Shown: one piece after another, positions 49,529 through 60,789 of the stretch | Numbering within the stretch: position 1 is the first letter of the stretch | Layout of the letters: every line of letters begins with the position of its first letter | Origin: Antedon mediterranea | Lineage: Eukaryota > Echinodermata > Crinoidea > Comatulida > Antedonidae | Assembly: GCF_964355755.1 (NCBI RefSeq) | Contig: NC_092675.1 | Coordinates: forward strand, 10,741,312-10,805,311 | Length of the DNA stretch: 64,000 bases | Direction of reading: 5' to 3' | Made by a program: the position numbers and the translations under genes | The notes under the pieces: generated by a model | Told to the model about the DNA's origin: nothing | The model's input: the letters and a program-made list of their open reading frames with translations, nothing else | Databases searched by the model: none

Positions 49529-52500
49529 CTGTGCTTTATTAATGTAAATTGCTCGTGCAGTTCTAAAGTAAAAACACAGCCTTGATTTGAATTCAGGACA
49601 TGCCTACCGAAGCATAGTACTGTAGTTGTCTTTGATTAATGCTCGTTTATTCTTTTACTACTTTTAGTTTCCCTAATTATTATTCTCTAATGTGATCAAA
49701 TGCTGTTTTACATATTGATGTCTCAATTTCTAAAATTATATATATGATGCAAGGGATTTACACAAACTTGTGCTATAGCTCTTTTTTGTTAAAAGATCTA
49801 TAATAATTACATTTTTTTTAAAGGAAATTTGAGATTGAGAGAACAGTCCCATATTCAATCATTTTAATTACATCATCATTTTAATTGCAAACAACGGTCA
49901 TCTTTCACATTAGAATTCGATGTTGTCATACAGTACTGTAGTAGGATATTTTAACTCCTAAAATGCCCTTAAGGTGTGCAAATTCTACACATCTACAGCA
50001 TCCCTTAATGTGTTGAGGGGTGCAATTTGTAACAAACCTACCTTTCAAAAGACAAGGCCTGTTTTTGTTTTTACTTTAATATCAGATTTTTATTCTTCAA
50101 AAATATACATATATATTACAGAGGATGGTGGGGTTGATGCTTGATTTAAAAGTGGGAGTTTGCATGACCACACCAAATCACCAAAGGTTGATAATTAATA
50201 TGGCCATTTAGCTCTAAAAAGTCTTTGTTCAGAGTGATAATAAATAAAAAATAATGCTGGTCAAATGTAGACATTTAAATTTATTTCAGAAATGCCACTC
50301 TATGATCAGATATACTGTATGTTCTAAATTCATTTGAGCATTATAATTCATAGTATATCATGCCACTAATATAGTTAAAACGATTTGTCTAAATTTTAGG
50401 GTTGATTTTATACTCGCGTATTTGAAATTAATATGATTTGAACACCAGAAAATATCTAAATAATAAATAAATTTAGTTCAGAAGTGCATCGCATTATGAT
50501 CAGTTGTAGCAATTGTAACATCACAAACGTGTGAAAAAAGTACTAATTATTTGATATCGCAAATTCTTGCCCATGGCGATTAGTTGTACTGTACAATCAA
50601 TCAATTACATCACAACCAATTGCATGGTTGCATGGAATGCACATTTGAATAGTGTATATTAAACAAATAATGAATGTTTATGAGTGTGATGGTACAAATA
50701 ATTTCATGAGGTGAAAGATTGAATTCATATTACACCGAATGAAATTATGTGTACCATCGCACGAATATAAAAACATTCATTATTTGTTTTTAACATCTAA
50801 TTAAATTCTTGTCATTGTTCTGATCATGTTTTGAAGGAGAAATCGCGTTGCTGCTTCTGTTCACATAACAGGCAATGCTGCTATTGGATTTCACAGATTT
50901 TTTTTTCCCCCGTTCACAACAAAAATTAAGGTGCTATTCCATGTTTGTTTAATAGTACATACTATTGCATGCCATGTGATGTACAATCGTCCGATCAAAA
51001 TATAATATAATTTAATTTATGAGTGTGTGATCATATCATACAGTATGTGCTCATGTACCCTGCAAGTATGTTTACACTAAATTGAAAGTTAAAATATTGC
51101 ACTACCGGTAATAGTAAATGGTGAAAAGGAATATATAATTACCTGTATATCTATAGCCAAAATGTGTCAGGCCATTAAAATTCTTTTTTTTTGTTGCTAT
51201 GTTCTATTAAATTTATTTCAGCGAATTATTAGCTTTCCTTTCCTTGTAAAACATTTACGTATTTTCAAACTGTAGAGTCCATATCCATCCATATTTTGAC
51301 TTAATATGTTTGAATGAATACAACTCTACAAGTACTGCATGTTTACAATGATGAAGTATTCGTTTCATATAGTATTACTTGAACTATTATTAATGTTTAT
51401 ACCAGATTACTTTGTTTGAATACAAATATTATTGTTTAAAGATTTACATGGCAAAGAAATGCTTAAAACACTCTTTAGAAATATTAAATCAAAATTAGGA
51501 AAGACATTTTTTATAACCAACTATTTACTACAAAAAAGATTGTATTCTTACAAAAAACAAAAGATTTTATTTGTTTTTCTTTTAGGTTTTTAGGGGTTGA
51601 TGTGCAATTGATGATATAAATATAATATTTATCTATAGTATAAGCAACACTTTGTATTTTCAGAAGTTAAAATTAGCCTACTTTTGTTCCATATTACGGC
51701 ACAGTTTATGATTCTTAAAATGGAACAACAGAAGATGCTCACACTCACTATGCATATTAGAAGTATTAGGTAGTCAACAGCAGAAGTTGACCGACATTCA
51801 TTAGAAGAATATGAATACTAATGTCTGTAGAATTTCCAATTTTGAATTAAAAACAATATAGACAATATATGTGTTTTAAATACCATGGTACAGTCTAAAT
51901 AATTATTTGTTTGCTTTTTCAAAGTTGATTTTGTTAAGTTTGCTGTTTGACATAATATAGTAATCATTAAAAGACTGGACTGTTTTTTGTGTGTATTTTG
52001 TATATTATTTGTAACTGTACCACCAGGGTTTGTTTTAGGCTATTTTAGCATAGCAGGACTGTACGTCCATGATTTTGAGAAGTTTTAATGATGCCATAAC
52101 TAACTGCAAGGAGAGCCATTATTTAAAAAATGTCCGAACTATGGTTGTTATGAGGTGTTGTGCATGTTTATTTGTCACTCATCCACAAAGCTGGATGCAG
52201 ACCCCCGAATCAAAAAATAAAAACAAACTGTAAAAATGAGATACAATTTTCTAAACATGATTTACTATCTTTGACAGGCTGTAAACAAAAAAGCAAAAAG
52301 CATGATCACTCAACAACCATGACGTTATCAGGGCACCATTTTGTGAATTCAGCATCAATTATATTCATAACCAATATAGATAGAGATATCAATCAAATTT
52401 ACTGCACTTATAACTTCAGGTCACGTGTTAACATAACATATAAGTGCAATGTTCAGAGCCCTAGCATCTCTATTTGTCAAATATTCTTACCATGCTTGGC

Positions 52501-52711
52501 ATGGAGACCCTTATATTTTGTTTCACAAACAAAAAAGAATGGTACTGTAGCTTGATGGTTGCAATCACAACATGCAATCACAACATCCAATCCCAACATC
52601 CAATCCTAACCTATAGTGCCAGAGTTGTAACTTAAGATTTCATTCAACTCCACTCACTAATCTTCAAATAGGTACAGTATAAGCACGATAAATTATATAA
52701 AAGTTTATCCT
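49529..52711. other. Intergenic DNA with no gene recognised
   Basis: AT-rich sequence between FEM1 and the repeat at 52.7 kb. Apart from the hairpin at 50658-50790 I see no repeat shared with the window. A 131-codon plus-strand frame (52160-52555) has no family resemblance. Confidence 0.45.
50658..50790. repeat. Hairpin MITE of about 130 bp
   Basis: AAACAAATAATGAATGTTT at the left and AACATTCATTATTTGTTT at the right. Inside these, GTGTGATGGTACA and AATTTCATGAGG-type words also pair with CATCGCAC and ATGAAATTATGTGTACC. Confidence 0.75.
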
Positions 52712-52746
52712 GGGAGGTATAAAAATAATTTATTTTTATACCTCCC
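52712..52746. repeat. Near-perfect 35-bp palindrome
   Basis: GGGAGGTATAAAAATAA pairs with its inverse TTATTTTTATACCTCCC around a single T. It sits next to another GGAGGT-bearing repeat (52757-53415) and may be a self-inverted end of that family. Confidence 0.8.
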
Positions 52747-52756
52747 TGGTTTATTT

Positions 52757-53415
52757 ACCTCCGCCAAGGAGGTATATGTAATCAATCGCGTGTGTTTGTC
52801 TGTTTGTTTGTTAGCAGGATTACTCAAAAAGTAATTACAAGATCTTTACCAAAATGAATATACAGATAGATATGTGGTCAAGGACCATTCCATTAAATTT
52901 TGGGACCATGGTCCCAATTCTGAACCACTTTTTAGTATACTTTTCAGACCTGCTGGTGTTAAAAGATAGGACAGAATTTTTCAAAAGCCGACGAGCAGTC
53001 TTGAGTATTAAGTAAACTGAAATTGCATTTTCTCGAGAACTACTTGTCCAAAAAACTTCATTTTTGTACAAGAGGCAAGAGTTATAATTGGTGATTTGTA
53101 ATTTTAAAACATAATTTGATTTAATGTGCAACTTTTTTGATGCGAGTAGTTTAAAAAACCTATTTCTTTTCAAATTCACTCGTTTCATTTTCGCGTTGCT
53201 GTTCTATTGTTAGTCAACTGAAGCTATTGTTAATTGAAAGGCTTGTTACTTAACCATTACACCAAACTCGCATACACATGCTTGTAGTGAAATTAGCCTA
53301 AATCACAAACAGCATTAAGACATACACAAATATATATATTTTTTCCCGGAGAAATCTTATGTAGGAGAATTTTACAGTAGGCGGAGGTATGCACTCTCGG
53401 AGTGGCTTTCTAGTT
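52757..53415 (+). repeat. CCTCCGCCAAGGAGGT...CTCGGAGTGGCTTTCTAGTT repeat, full-length copy
   Basis: Starts CCTCCGCCAAGGAGGTATAT, followed by GTGTGTTTGTCTGTTTGTTT and GCAGGATTACTCAAAAAGTA. It ends GGCGGAGGTATGCACTCTCG then GAGTGGC..TCTAGTT. The 3-prime third recurs at 15800-15942. I recall similar words (CCGCCAAGGAGGT; GGCGGAGGT.TGC.CTC) from repeats in many marine genomes, but its class is unknown to me. Confidence 0.7.
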
Positions 53416-54210
53416 CATCCTGTAATTTGTGAGTTACTGGGTGTTGAATGAGTATGAACAAAATAAAAGTGAGAAGTCATCCTGTATCATTTTTTTCCAT
53501 ATTTTATTCGGTTTTCCAACAGGTCTCTTTAATTTCTTATTATTTGAATCATGAGGTTTTATACAAATCATACATATTGGTGAAAACTAGATTGAGCATT
53601 TCCATTGGGACAATAGTAGTGATAGACAAAGGGCGCAAAATGATACAAAATATTAATCTGCATATACATAGTTTACAAATCCAGTATATATCCGGTTCAT
53701 TATCGGGAATGATTTTATTTAAAATCCAGTCAGCACATTTGTGTCGTCCTTGCCGTATGTGAAAACTTCTTGATGGTCATTTCTCCACCTACTAAAAGTG
53801 GAGTAATCCTAGATTCTGTTTTAAAACAATGTCAGCTCTAATACAATTAAATTGTTATATTTAATATAGGGTTTACAAAAATATAGTAAATAAATCCACT
53901 AATAGCAGAATGCAACTTTAAAAAGTACAGTAAAATTAGACTTGCAGTTGTAGTTTCCCTTACAATGCATCTGTCAGTTTATTCATAATTAGAACACGCT
54001 GGGATTCTGGATAGATGCTTGTTGATGTATTTTATATGTGACATGATTTTGCATTTCAACATAGATTATCATTTTTACACCATTTCTTTTTAGTTATGAA
54101 GAACGATTACTGCTAAAGTATGCCGATTAAAATTTAAAATTGTGGGTCAATAAGGAAGAATCAAATATAGTCAGGGAGATCTAGATGAGACATCACTCTG
54201 GTCTATTTTG
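53416..54210. other. 3-prime flank of the 54-kb gene
   Basis: No coding sequence supported. On the minus strand an AATAAA at 53983-53978 lies about 230 bp beyond the stop of the 54-kb gene and is a reasonable poly(A) signal. Confidence 0.4.
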
Positions 54211-56423
54211 TTATTTTGGAGCAAGTCTTAAGTATTTATCAATGATAGTGTTAGCATATATTTGATCTCTAGTACTTAGACAAACTTTATGTTTATACAC
54301 AGAGTTAGGTGAAGTACACAAGTGGTTATTTATAGTTAAGTATGACCCAGAAGCTTGGATTACCTCTTTTACTTCCAAATCCTTAACTTGTTTAACATAT
54401 CCTGAAACATGAGCACTAACTCTATTTTTGGGGGAAATTACTGCTCTGTTTTTGACAGATGATGCATTATTGTGTTCATGTACATTTCTATCAGGATCTA
54501 TGTTTACCAAATTAGGTTTAATAACTTGATGATCTACAACACTAACAGTATCCTTTGTGTTTGACAAAACAATTTTTGGCGATGTATCATGTAGCCTCTC
54601 GGGATTATCAATTTGATCTGGAAGCTTCCTAAACTCTGTTAATACAACCTTGCTTTCATCACATGATTCATCTTCTGAAGAACTATAAAGTAGTTTTTTA
54701 ACATCAGTGAACAATGGAAGGTTAGATGACAAACAAGCTGGTGTACAGGACATTGAATATTTTAAATCGATTAAACTTGAAGATGGACTACTGTTTAAAA
54801 TATGAGAAGTTCCAAGGATATTTCTAGGAGAATTGATATTTACATTTTCTGTCAGTGTTTTTTCATCTTTTATATCATCAACATCAATCAGCAACACATT
54901 TTGAGATGAGTATTTTTTATGAGATTTCTCTGCTGTTGATGCAATTATTCCACCAAGACTTAATCTTTTTTCCTGATTGAATACTTCATCATCGTCAATG
55001 CTGCTAATGCTAGTAATGTCTTCCACAGAACTGACTCTGACTGTGGATTTATGTATTGGACTTGGCAAAGCTGGAAACACCTGATCTTGGGAGTCAATAC
55101 TAAATCCACTACCCATATTCGTTATACTTGACCTAATGGGTAACAATTCATAGACATTAGAACACTCTTTATCAGAAGTTACATATTTAAAATTCATACA
55201 ATCCTTCTGTTTCCCAATACTTATACCAGTTTTATCAACATCATCATATAAATGGACTTCTGATGAATTGGGTAACAATGATTGATGTCCTGTTTTATCA
55301 ACATCATCATATAAATGGACTTCTGATGAATTGGGTAGCAATGATTGATGTCCTGTTTTATCAACATCATCATATAAATGGACTTCTGATGAATTGGGTA
55401 GCAATGATTGATGTTCTGTTTTATCATCATCATCATATAAATGGACTTCTGATGAATTGGGTAACAATGATTGATGTCCTGTTTTATCCACATCATTATA
55501 TAAATGGACTTCTGATGAATTGGTTAACAATGATTGATGTCTTGTTTTATCAACATTATCATGAAATTCTGATGAAATGATTTTATGACTTGCAGGCGGC
55601 ATTAAATTATATTTCTGAACATTCATTCTATATTGTCTAACCTTTTCTTTTAAGTTTTCTCGATCTTCTTCCGCCCAAGCAAGTCTTTTTCTTAATAAAA
55701 TGTTTTGATAATCAAGATTTTTCAAAAGTTCAAGGTATTTCGCATCAGCTGCAACATCTGGCACTGCCATTGGTTTTATTGTAACATCTTTTTCTGTTTG
55801 TTCAACAAGAATGCTATTCATATTAGTAAATGTTTGAAGTCTTGTTTTCAGGACATCTTTTTCCTGCTTCAATCTAGCAATTTCATTTTGTGACTTCTCC
55901 AATTTGTCAATGGTTTTTTGAAGCTCATGTTCTACTTTTTGTATCTTTTTTTTTTGTTTAATATCATATTCCATTGGTTTTTCATTTTGCAATTCTCCTT
56001 GGTTTGAAAATTCTGAATATTTTTTACCATGTAGTATACCTTCACTGTATTCTTCTATATTTGTTGCTAGCCTCAATTGATGGTTTTCTGCCCATAAATG
56101 TCTAATCTCTTTCTGAAGATTGTCAAGAGAAACTTTCAATTTTTCTATAAATGTTTTATCTTCTTTCCGTTCAGCTTTTGTAGTTGAAGCTTCATGAAGT
56201 AGTCTACAATTTTCATGTTGTAGAACTTGAAGTTCCTCAACTAACTTTGGAAAAACATTGTCTGAACTAGTATTTCTAGTTTGAAGTTCTTTGAATAAAA
56301 AAAGTTCTCTTAGGTGGGACTTATCAAGTTCTTTTTTGAGATGTCGACACGCTTTTGCTATTGAATCAAGGACATCTAATAGCTCATCTTTAGGTGTTAG
56401 TCCTCTCCTCTGGTAGCCTTGTA
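54211..56423 (-). CDS. Terminal exon of an unrecognised coiled-coil protein with an internal 21-residue repeat
   Basis: An open frame of about 737 codons ends with TAA at 54211-54213. It has no upstream ATG. A strong pyrimidine tract and CAG at 56424-56426 mark a 3-prime splice site (phase 1), so upstream exons exist but were not found. The first half is coiled coil (LLDVLDSIAKACRHLKKELD, LVEELQVLQHENCRLLHEAS, KVEHELQKTIDKLEKSQNEI, LLRKRLAWAEEDRENLKEKV). Then come five 21-residue tandem repeats (KTGHQSLLPNSSEVHLYDDV), followed by a serine- and acid-rich tail (SPIHKSTVRVSSVEDITSIS) probably disordered. The domain order resembles centrosomal or ciliary scaffold proteins, but I cannot name the family. 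The Gypsy element at 56554 begins about 130 bp upstream of the exon, in the intron. Confidence 0.78.
55225..55580 (-). repeat. In-frame 63-bp minisatellite inside the coiled-coil gene
   Basis: Units start (plus-strand coordinates) at 55225, 55288, 55351, 55414, 55477 and 55540, the last partial. They differ at only a few bases. The period is a multiple of three, so the reading frame holds and each unit adds 21 residues. Because the array is nearly exact, two other frames are also open through it, giving false ORFs on both strands. Confidence 0.95.
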
Positions 56424-56553
56424 CTGAAAAAGAAAATTTTAAAAAAACTTTTACAATAAACAGTATTTGAATTTGAAAACATGACAAATTAATACATTAT
56501 CCTATCTCATCTTATTTTGCAACTAAAACACCACATTGTCAAGTCATATGTAT

Positions 56554-56728
56554 TGTAGATGTCGTGTATTAAGACATGGGTGATTGGTCTACGCGCATTG
56601 ATATTGTGGGTAGAATAGTATAATAGGCTGTTGTTAATAAATGCCTCGTTCACTTGGAATCCACACCTGACTTAGTCGTGTCTATTATACCAGTGTACTG
56701 TTGTAGTGTCTTTAGCGTGTACGAAACA
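56554..56728 (+). mobile_element. 5-prime LTR of a Ty3/Gypsy element
   Basis: About 175 bp from TGTAGATGTCG to ACGAAACA, with an AATAAA-containing TTGTTAATAAATGCC at about 56633. Next comes TTTGGCGACGAGG, the kind of sequence often seen just inside Gypsy LTRs. The 3-prime LTR is missing, so the borders rest on TG...CA ends and position. Confidence 0.65.
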
Positions 56729-56746
56729 TAAAATTTGGCGACGAGG

Positions 56747-57547
56747 ATGGCCGTTAAAGACCACTATATGCCGATGTTTGTGCAGTATAATGAAGCCGAG
56801 AATTTTGACTGTTATTTGGAGCGGTTTGAGATTTATGTGGAGGCGATTGGACTGGTCTTACATGGAGAGCCGGATGCAGATGCACGTGGTAATGTGGGAG
56901 CTAGAGTAGCAGCCATTTTCCTGAACGCAATAGGTCGTAAGTACTACGGTATTTTGAGGGATTTGGTTAGCCCAAAGGCACCAAAAGATATTCCATATGA
57001 TGAATTAAAGTCTACACTTAAGAAACATTTTACTAAGCCGATTACCATTGCCGAAAGACATAAGTTTATTCAGCGTAATCAACGTCCCGATGAAAAGACT
57101 TCTGAATACATAGTTGCTTTAAAACATTTAAGTTTGAATTGCAAGTTTGGCGAGAAGCTGGACGAGCAACTACGTGATAGATTCATAAGCGGGATGAGGG
57201 ACCAAAATACGTCATTGAAATTAATGGAAAAGGCGGGTGTGGCTGCGTTGAGTTTTAATGAAGCAGTAGAAGTTGCTTTAGCGAGAGAAAGTGCTAAGGA
57301 TGAATCCAAGTATCAGAGAGAGTCTGCTATAAATACAGAGGTTCATAAAATTGGTACATACTCTAGTGGTGGTAAACAGGGAAGCGGTGAGCGTAGGAAT
57401 ATGCATAAAAGTGATAACGGTAAACATAAAAAGCGGAATAAAGAACTTAAGATGTGTAACCGGTGTGGAAGAAAATCACATGATCAACAAAATTGTTGGT
57501 TTAGAGACAAGAAGTGTAACGTGTGTCAAAAAGTTGGACATATTTAG
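56747..57547 (+). CDS. Ty3/Gypsy gag
   Basis: 267 codons from the ATG at 56747, 19 bp after the LTR. A helical capsid-like region (FERF.IYVEAIGL, RVAAIFLNAIG, ERHKFIQRNQRPDEKTSEYI, LRDRFISGMRD) is followed by a basic linker and a CX2CX4HX4C zinc knuckle (CNRCGRKSHDQQNC). A second knuckle (CNVCQKVGH) is cut by a TAG stop at 57545. Its last cysteine lies in the +1 frame, which continues into pol. Confidence 0.88.
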   Translation: MAVKDHYMPMFVQYNEAENFDCYLERFEIYVEAIGLVLHGEPDADARGNVGARVAAIFLNAIGRKYYGILRDLVSPKAPKDIPYDELKSTLKKHFTKPITIAERHKFIQRNQRPDEKTSEYIVALKHLSLNCKFGEKLDEQLRDRFISGMRDQNTSLKLMEKAGVAALSFNEAVEVALARESAKDESKYQRESAINTEVHKIGTYSSGGKQGSGERRNMHKSDNGKHKKRNKELKMCNRCGRKSHDQQNCWFRDKKCNVCQKVGHI

Positions 57548-59551
57548 TCGCGTGTGCTACAAAAGGTCACAAGGTGTACGTGCGTTAAAGATTAATGATA
57601 GCGAGATGGATGATAGCGATAGTGATATTGAAACTGCATTACCTTTGCCTATTTTTACGACAACTAAATCATCAGATGCTATTTGTGTTAATATGAATGT
57701 GGATGACCGGAACTTTCAGTTTGAATTGGACACTGGTTCTGCAGTAACTTTGATATCTGAACAGACTTATAAAGAACATTTTAAGTATAAACGTTTGCAA
57801 GGGAGTTCTCGAACATTTACTAGTTTTACGGGGGAGATTGTAAAACTCCTTGGTAAAATCAGTGTTAAAGTGGTATATGAATCACAATGTCATTATTTAT
57901 TCATGTATGTTGTTGCTAATACTAAGCATTCTATTTTAGGGCGAGACTGGTTAAATGTTATCAAGTTAAATTGGCAAGAATGTTTTCATAATAATTATGT
58001 TAATAAATTGGAATGTAGGGATGCTCTTAAACAACTCTTGGATAAGCATGAGGGTCTGTTTAAAGAGGAACTGGGTCTTTTAAAGCATATTAAAGCTGAT
58101 GTTTTACTTAAGGGAGATGCCAAGCCAATTATTAGTAAAGCATACCGGGTTCCCTATGCCTTAAGGTCTGACGTTGATACTGAGTTAGATAGACTGGTCA
58201 ACATTGGGGTTCTGACACCAGTGACGCATAGTCAGTGGGCCAGTGGTATAGTAACCGTTCGGAAAAAGGATGGGTCTGTTAGATTATGTGGAAATTATAA
58301 GCCCACAATTAATCCGGTGCTACAATCTGTTGCCCCACCTAACATTAACGTTGACGACATTTTGTCTAACCTTGCGGGTGGTGAAACCTTTACCAAATTA
58401 GATCTGGCACAAGCCTACAATCAGATGGAGTTGTCCGATGAGTCTAAAAAGGTACTCACAATTATTACTGAAAAGGGCTTGTTTCAGCAAAATCGTTTAG
58501 TTTTTGGCATAACGTCCGCGCCAGCAATTTGGCAAAACGCAATGAATGTTATCTTGAAGGATCTCCCAGGTGTACAAGTGTACCTTGATGACATCTTAGT
58601 CACAGGGAAAGACGATCAAGAGCACCTTGGTAATTTAGAGAGGGTCCTTGTTCGTTTGCAAGATTATGGCTTGAGACTAAAACGGGAAAAGTGCGAATTT
58701 ATGAAGCAGTCTGTTGAATATCTGGGACATTGTGTTGATAAACATGGTGTTCATAAATCCATAGACAAAATTGATCATATTTTGCAAATGCCGTTGCCTT
58801 CGGGCATTACTACTTTAAGATCGTATCTGGGAATGGTGAATTATTACCGTTCATTTGTACCTCAATTAGCCACAATATTAGCACCTTTAACTAATATGTT
58901 AGAAAAGGGTAGAGAATTTAAGTGGACGGAATTAGCTAGAAATGCATGGGTAAAATCTAAGGAAATGCTAAGACATTCTGGGTTTTTGGTTCACTATGAT
59001 CCTAATTTACCTTTAACAGTAGCTACAGATGCTTCAGGTGAAGGGGTAGGCGCTGTGTTATCCCACATGGTTAATGGGAAAGAAAGACCTATTAAATTTG
59101 CATCGCGTTCATTGAAAGACCGAAAGAAATTATCCGCAACTAGAAAGGGAAGCCTTTGGCTATCGTGTATGCTTGCAAAAAGTTTTATTCTTATATTTAT
59201 GGCCGAAAGTTTATTTTAATAACCGACAATAAGCCCCTAACTACTATATTTGGTCCGAAGAAAGGGTTACCAATTTTGACTGCTGAGCGAATCCAGCGAT
59301 GGGCTCTTTATTTGTCTGGGTTTGATTATAATATTAAATTTAGGAACAGTCAAGCGAATGCGAACGCGGATTATTTATCCCGATTACCGGTTGAGGGTCC
59401 ACCACGTCATAGCGAAATTTCGGTTGCGCATATTGGTTCTAGTAGGATTCTTCCGGTAACTAGCGCCGAAATAAGGAATAATACCCGTAAAGATGTAATA
59501 TTATCTAGAGTAATGCGTTATCTTATGGATGGAAGTTGGCCCCAACGCTGA
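57546..59551 (+). pseudogene. Ty3/Gypsy pol, truncated before integrase
   Basis: The +1 frame relative to gag. An aspartic protease (DTG at 57729-57737, ILGRDWL downstream) is followed by a full reverse transcriptase (YRVPYALR, WASGIVTVRKKDGSVRLCGN, FTKLDLAQAYNQ, catalytic YLDD at 58581-58592, LGMVNYYRSFVP) and RNase H (TVATDASGEGVGAVL). Around 59148-59160 the frame changes by two bases' worth of insertion (or one deletion) in G and T runs; RNase H then continues (AIVYACKKFYSYIYGRKFIL, ITDNKPLTTIFGPKKG) to a stop at 59551. No integrase or 3-prime LTR follows; unrelated sequence begins at about 59545. Protein conservation suggests a young but now defective copy. Confidence 0.88.
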
Positions 59552-60550
59552 CGCTCCTTGGCGCTCCTGAAAACGATCAAAGGAGCGCCTAAAATAGCGC
59601 TCCCCAACCTGTTACAGTGCGTCATAAAAATATATAGGCCTATAATGATAAGAATATTAACCCCGAATACAACACACAGTCTATATATAGTCGCGCAAAC
59701 GATCTTTGTTATGGCTACCCCCGATAGGCTAGGCGCGCCTACGATCTTTGATGTTGCATGAAAAATATCGTAAACAATTCATTCTAAATATGGTATCAGA
59801 ACGTTCAATCGGTAGCTCAAAAAGACTGCCGTCAGAAGACCGTAATTATACAGACCTAGTTTTTTTGGTCACATGGCATGAAACGCGATACTCTCTGCTT
59901 TACCGCAACATCTCGTATGTTTTTTTTAAAACTCAGTATGTGAGGGTGGCTGCCGACGATAAACAGTAATTAAGATCGTGTACCTGGATTTTGTGTCACA
60001 TGACATCAAACACTCTCTCTGATCTTAATAACTGCTCACATGTTTTCCCCTCCAAATTCTGGTCGGGCCTTTTCTTATACACATGTCGCCTTTATGTTAA
60101 ATCTTATAGTAATTAATATGGAATATATATTTATTTTGCATATATTTTGTTGGTGTCCTAGCCTAGGTGTCGTTGTTTTTATAATTCGCTAACCCAAGGT
60201 AGGATTAAATAATTTATAGTGTAGGCCGCCGAAACTAGACTAGATAGATAGCCTCGACTCTCTCTCTCTGCGTGAGCTGAGAGGTCCACGGACCCGATGT
60301 CGTCTCGTCGGCGGATTTCCGTCCAAATTAGGATAACCGATGCTAGCTAGGGTGGCTACAAAAATTGACGTCTACTATCTTTAGATAGGATTTTAATTAG
60401 CAAACAATACATTGTTTGTTTGCATTGTCCATGCTTCTAAAGTAAAGGCGATGACAATGGTGTTTACTAACCCTACGAACCACCCTACGATCGACGCGTA
60501 GATAATTTAATATCATAACAATACATCGTAGACTACGTTCAGAGAACAAT
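59552..60550. other. Repeat junction region; part shared with 10.5-10.76 kb
   Basis: 59560-59620 has paired GGCGCTCCT/AGGAGCGCC words. About 59750-59990 matches the minus strand of 10500-10760 (AACAATTCATTCTAA, AGACTGCCG.CAGAAGACCG, GGTCACATGGCATGAAACGC), with a decayed reading frame at both places. The rest is not recognised. Confidence 0.6.
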
Positions 60551-60554
60551 GACC

Positions 60555-60690
60555 TACGATGAATTTTACGTGCGAGAGTACCATTTCCGGCCATCTAGAG
60601 GTGTCATTTATCAAAATTCGGCTCGCCACAGGCCCAACCATGGTGGGCCTGTGCCTCGAATACTTAATCAAAATAATGGCTCTCCTCAAC
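60555..60690. repeat. Fragment of the CATTTCCGGCCATCTA repeat family
   Basis: GTGCGAGAGTACCATTTCCG and GGCCATCTA, then a CCCAACCATGGTGGG palindrome. It matches 2950-3030 and 17390-17490 but has a different central part. Confidence 0.65.
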
Positions 60691-60789
60691 ATATTGAGGA
60701 GAGCCATTAGGAGCTCTCCTCTTATATTTATAAATCAAGGTCTGATTCATTACCACATGACTACAAGACCTCTCTCAGATCTTATTACA

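Noticed and set aside
52160-52555. 131-codon plus-strand frame
   Set aside because: No domain, no start context or splice evidence, and composition like the surrounding intergenic DNA.
55263-55580. Repetitive plus-strand protein over the 54-kb gene
   Set aside because: Produced by the exact 63-bp repeat being open in several frames; the minus-strand frame extends far beyond the array and is the real one.
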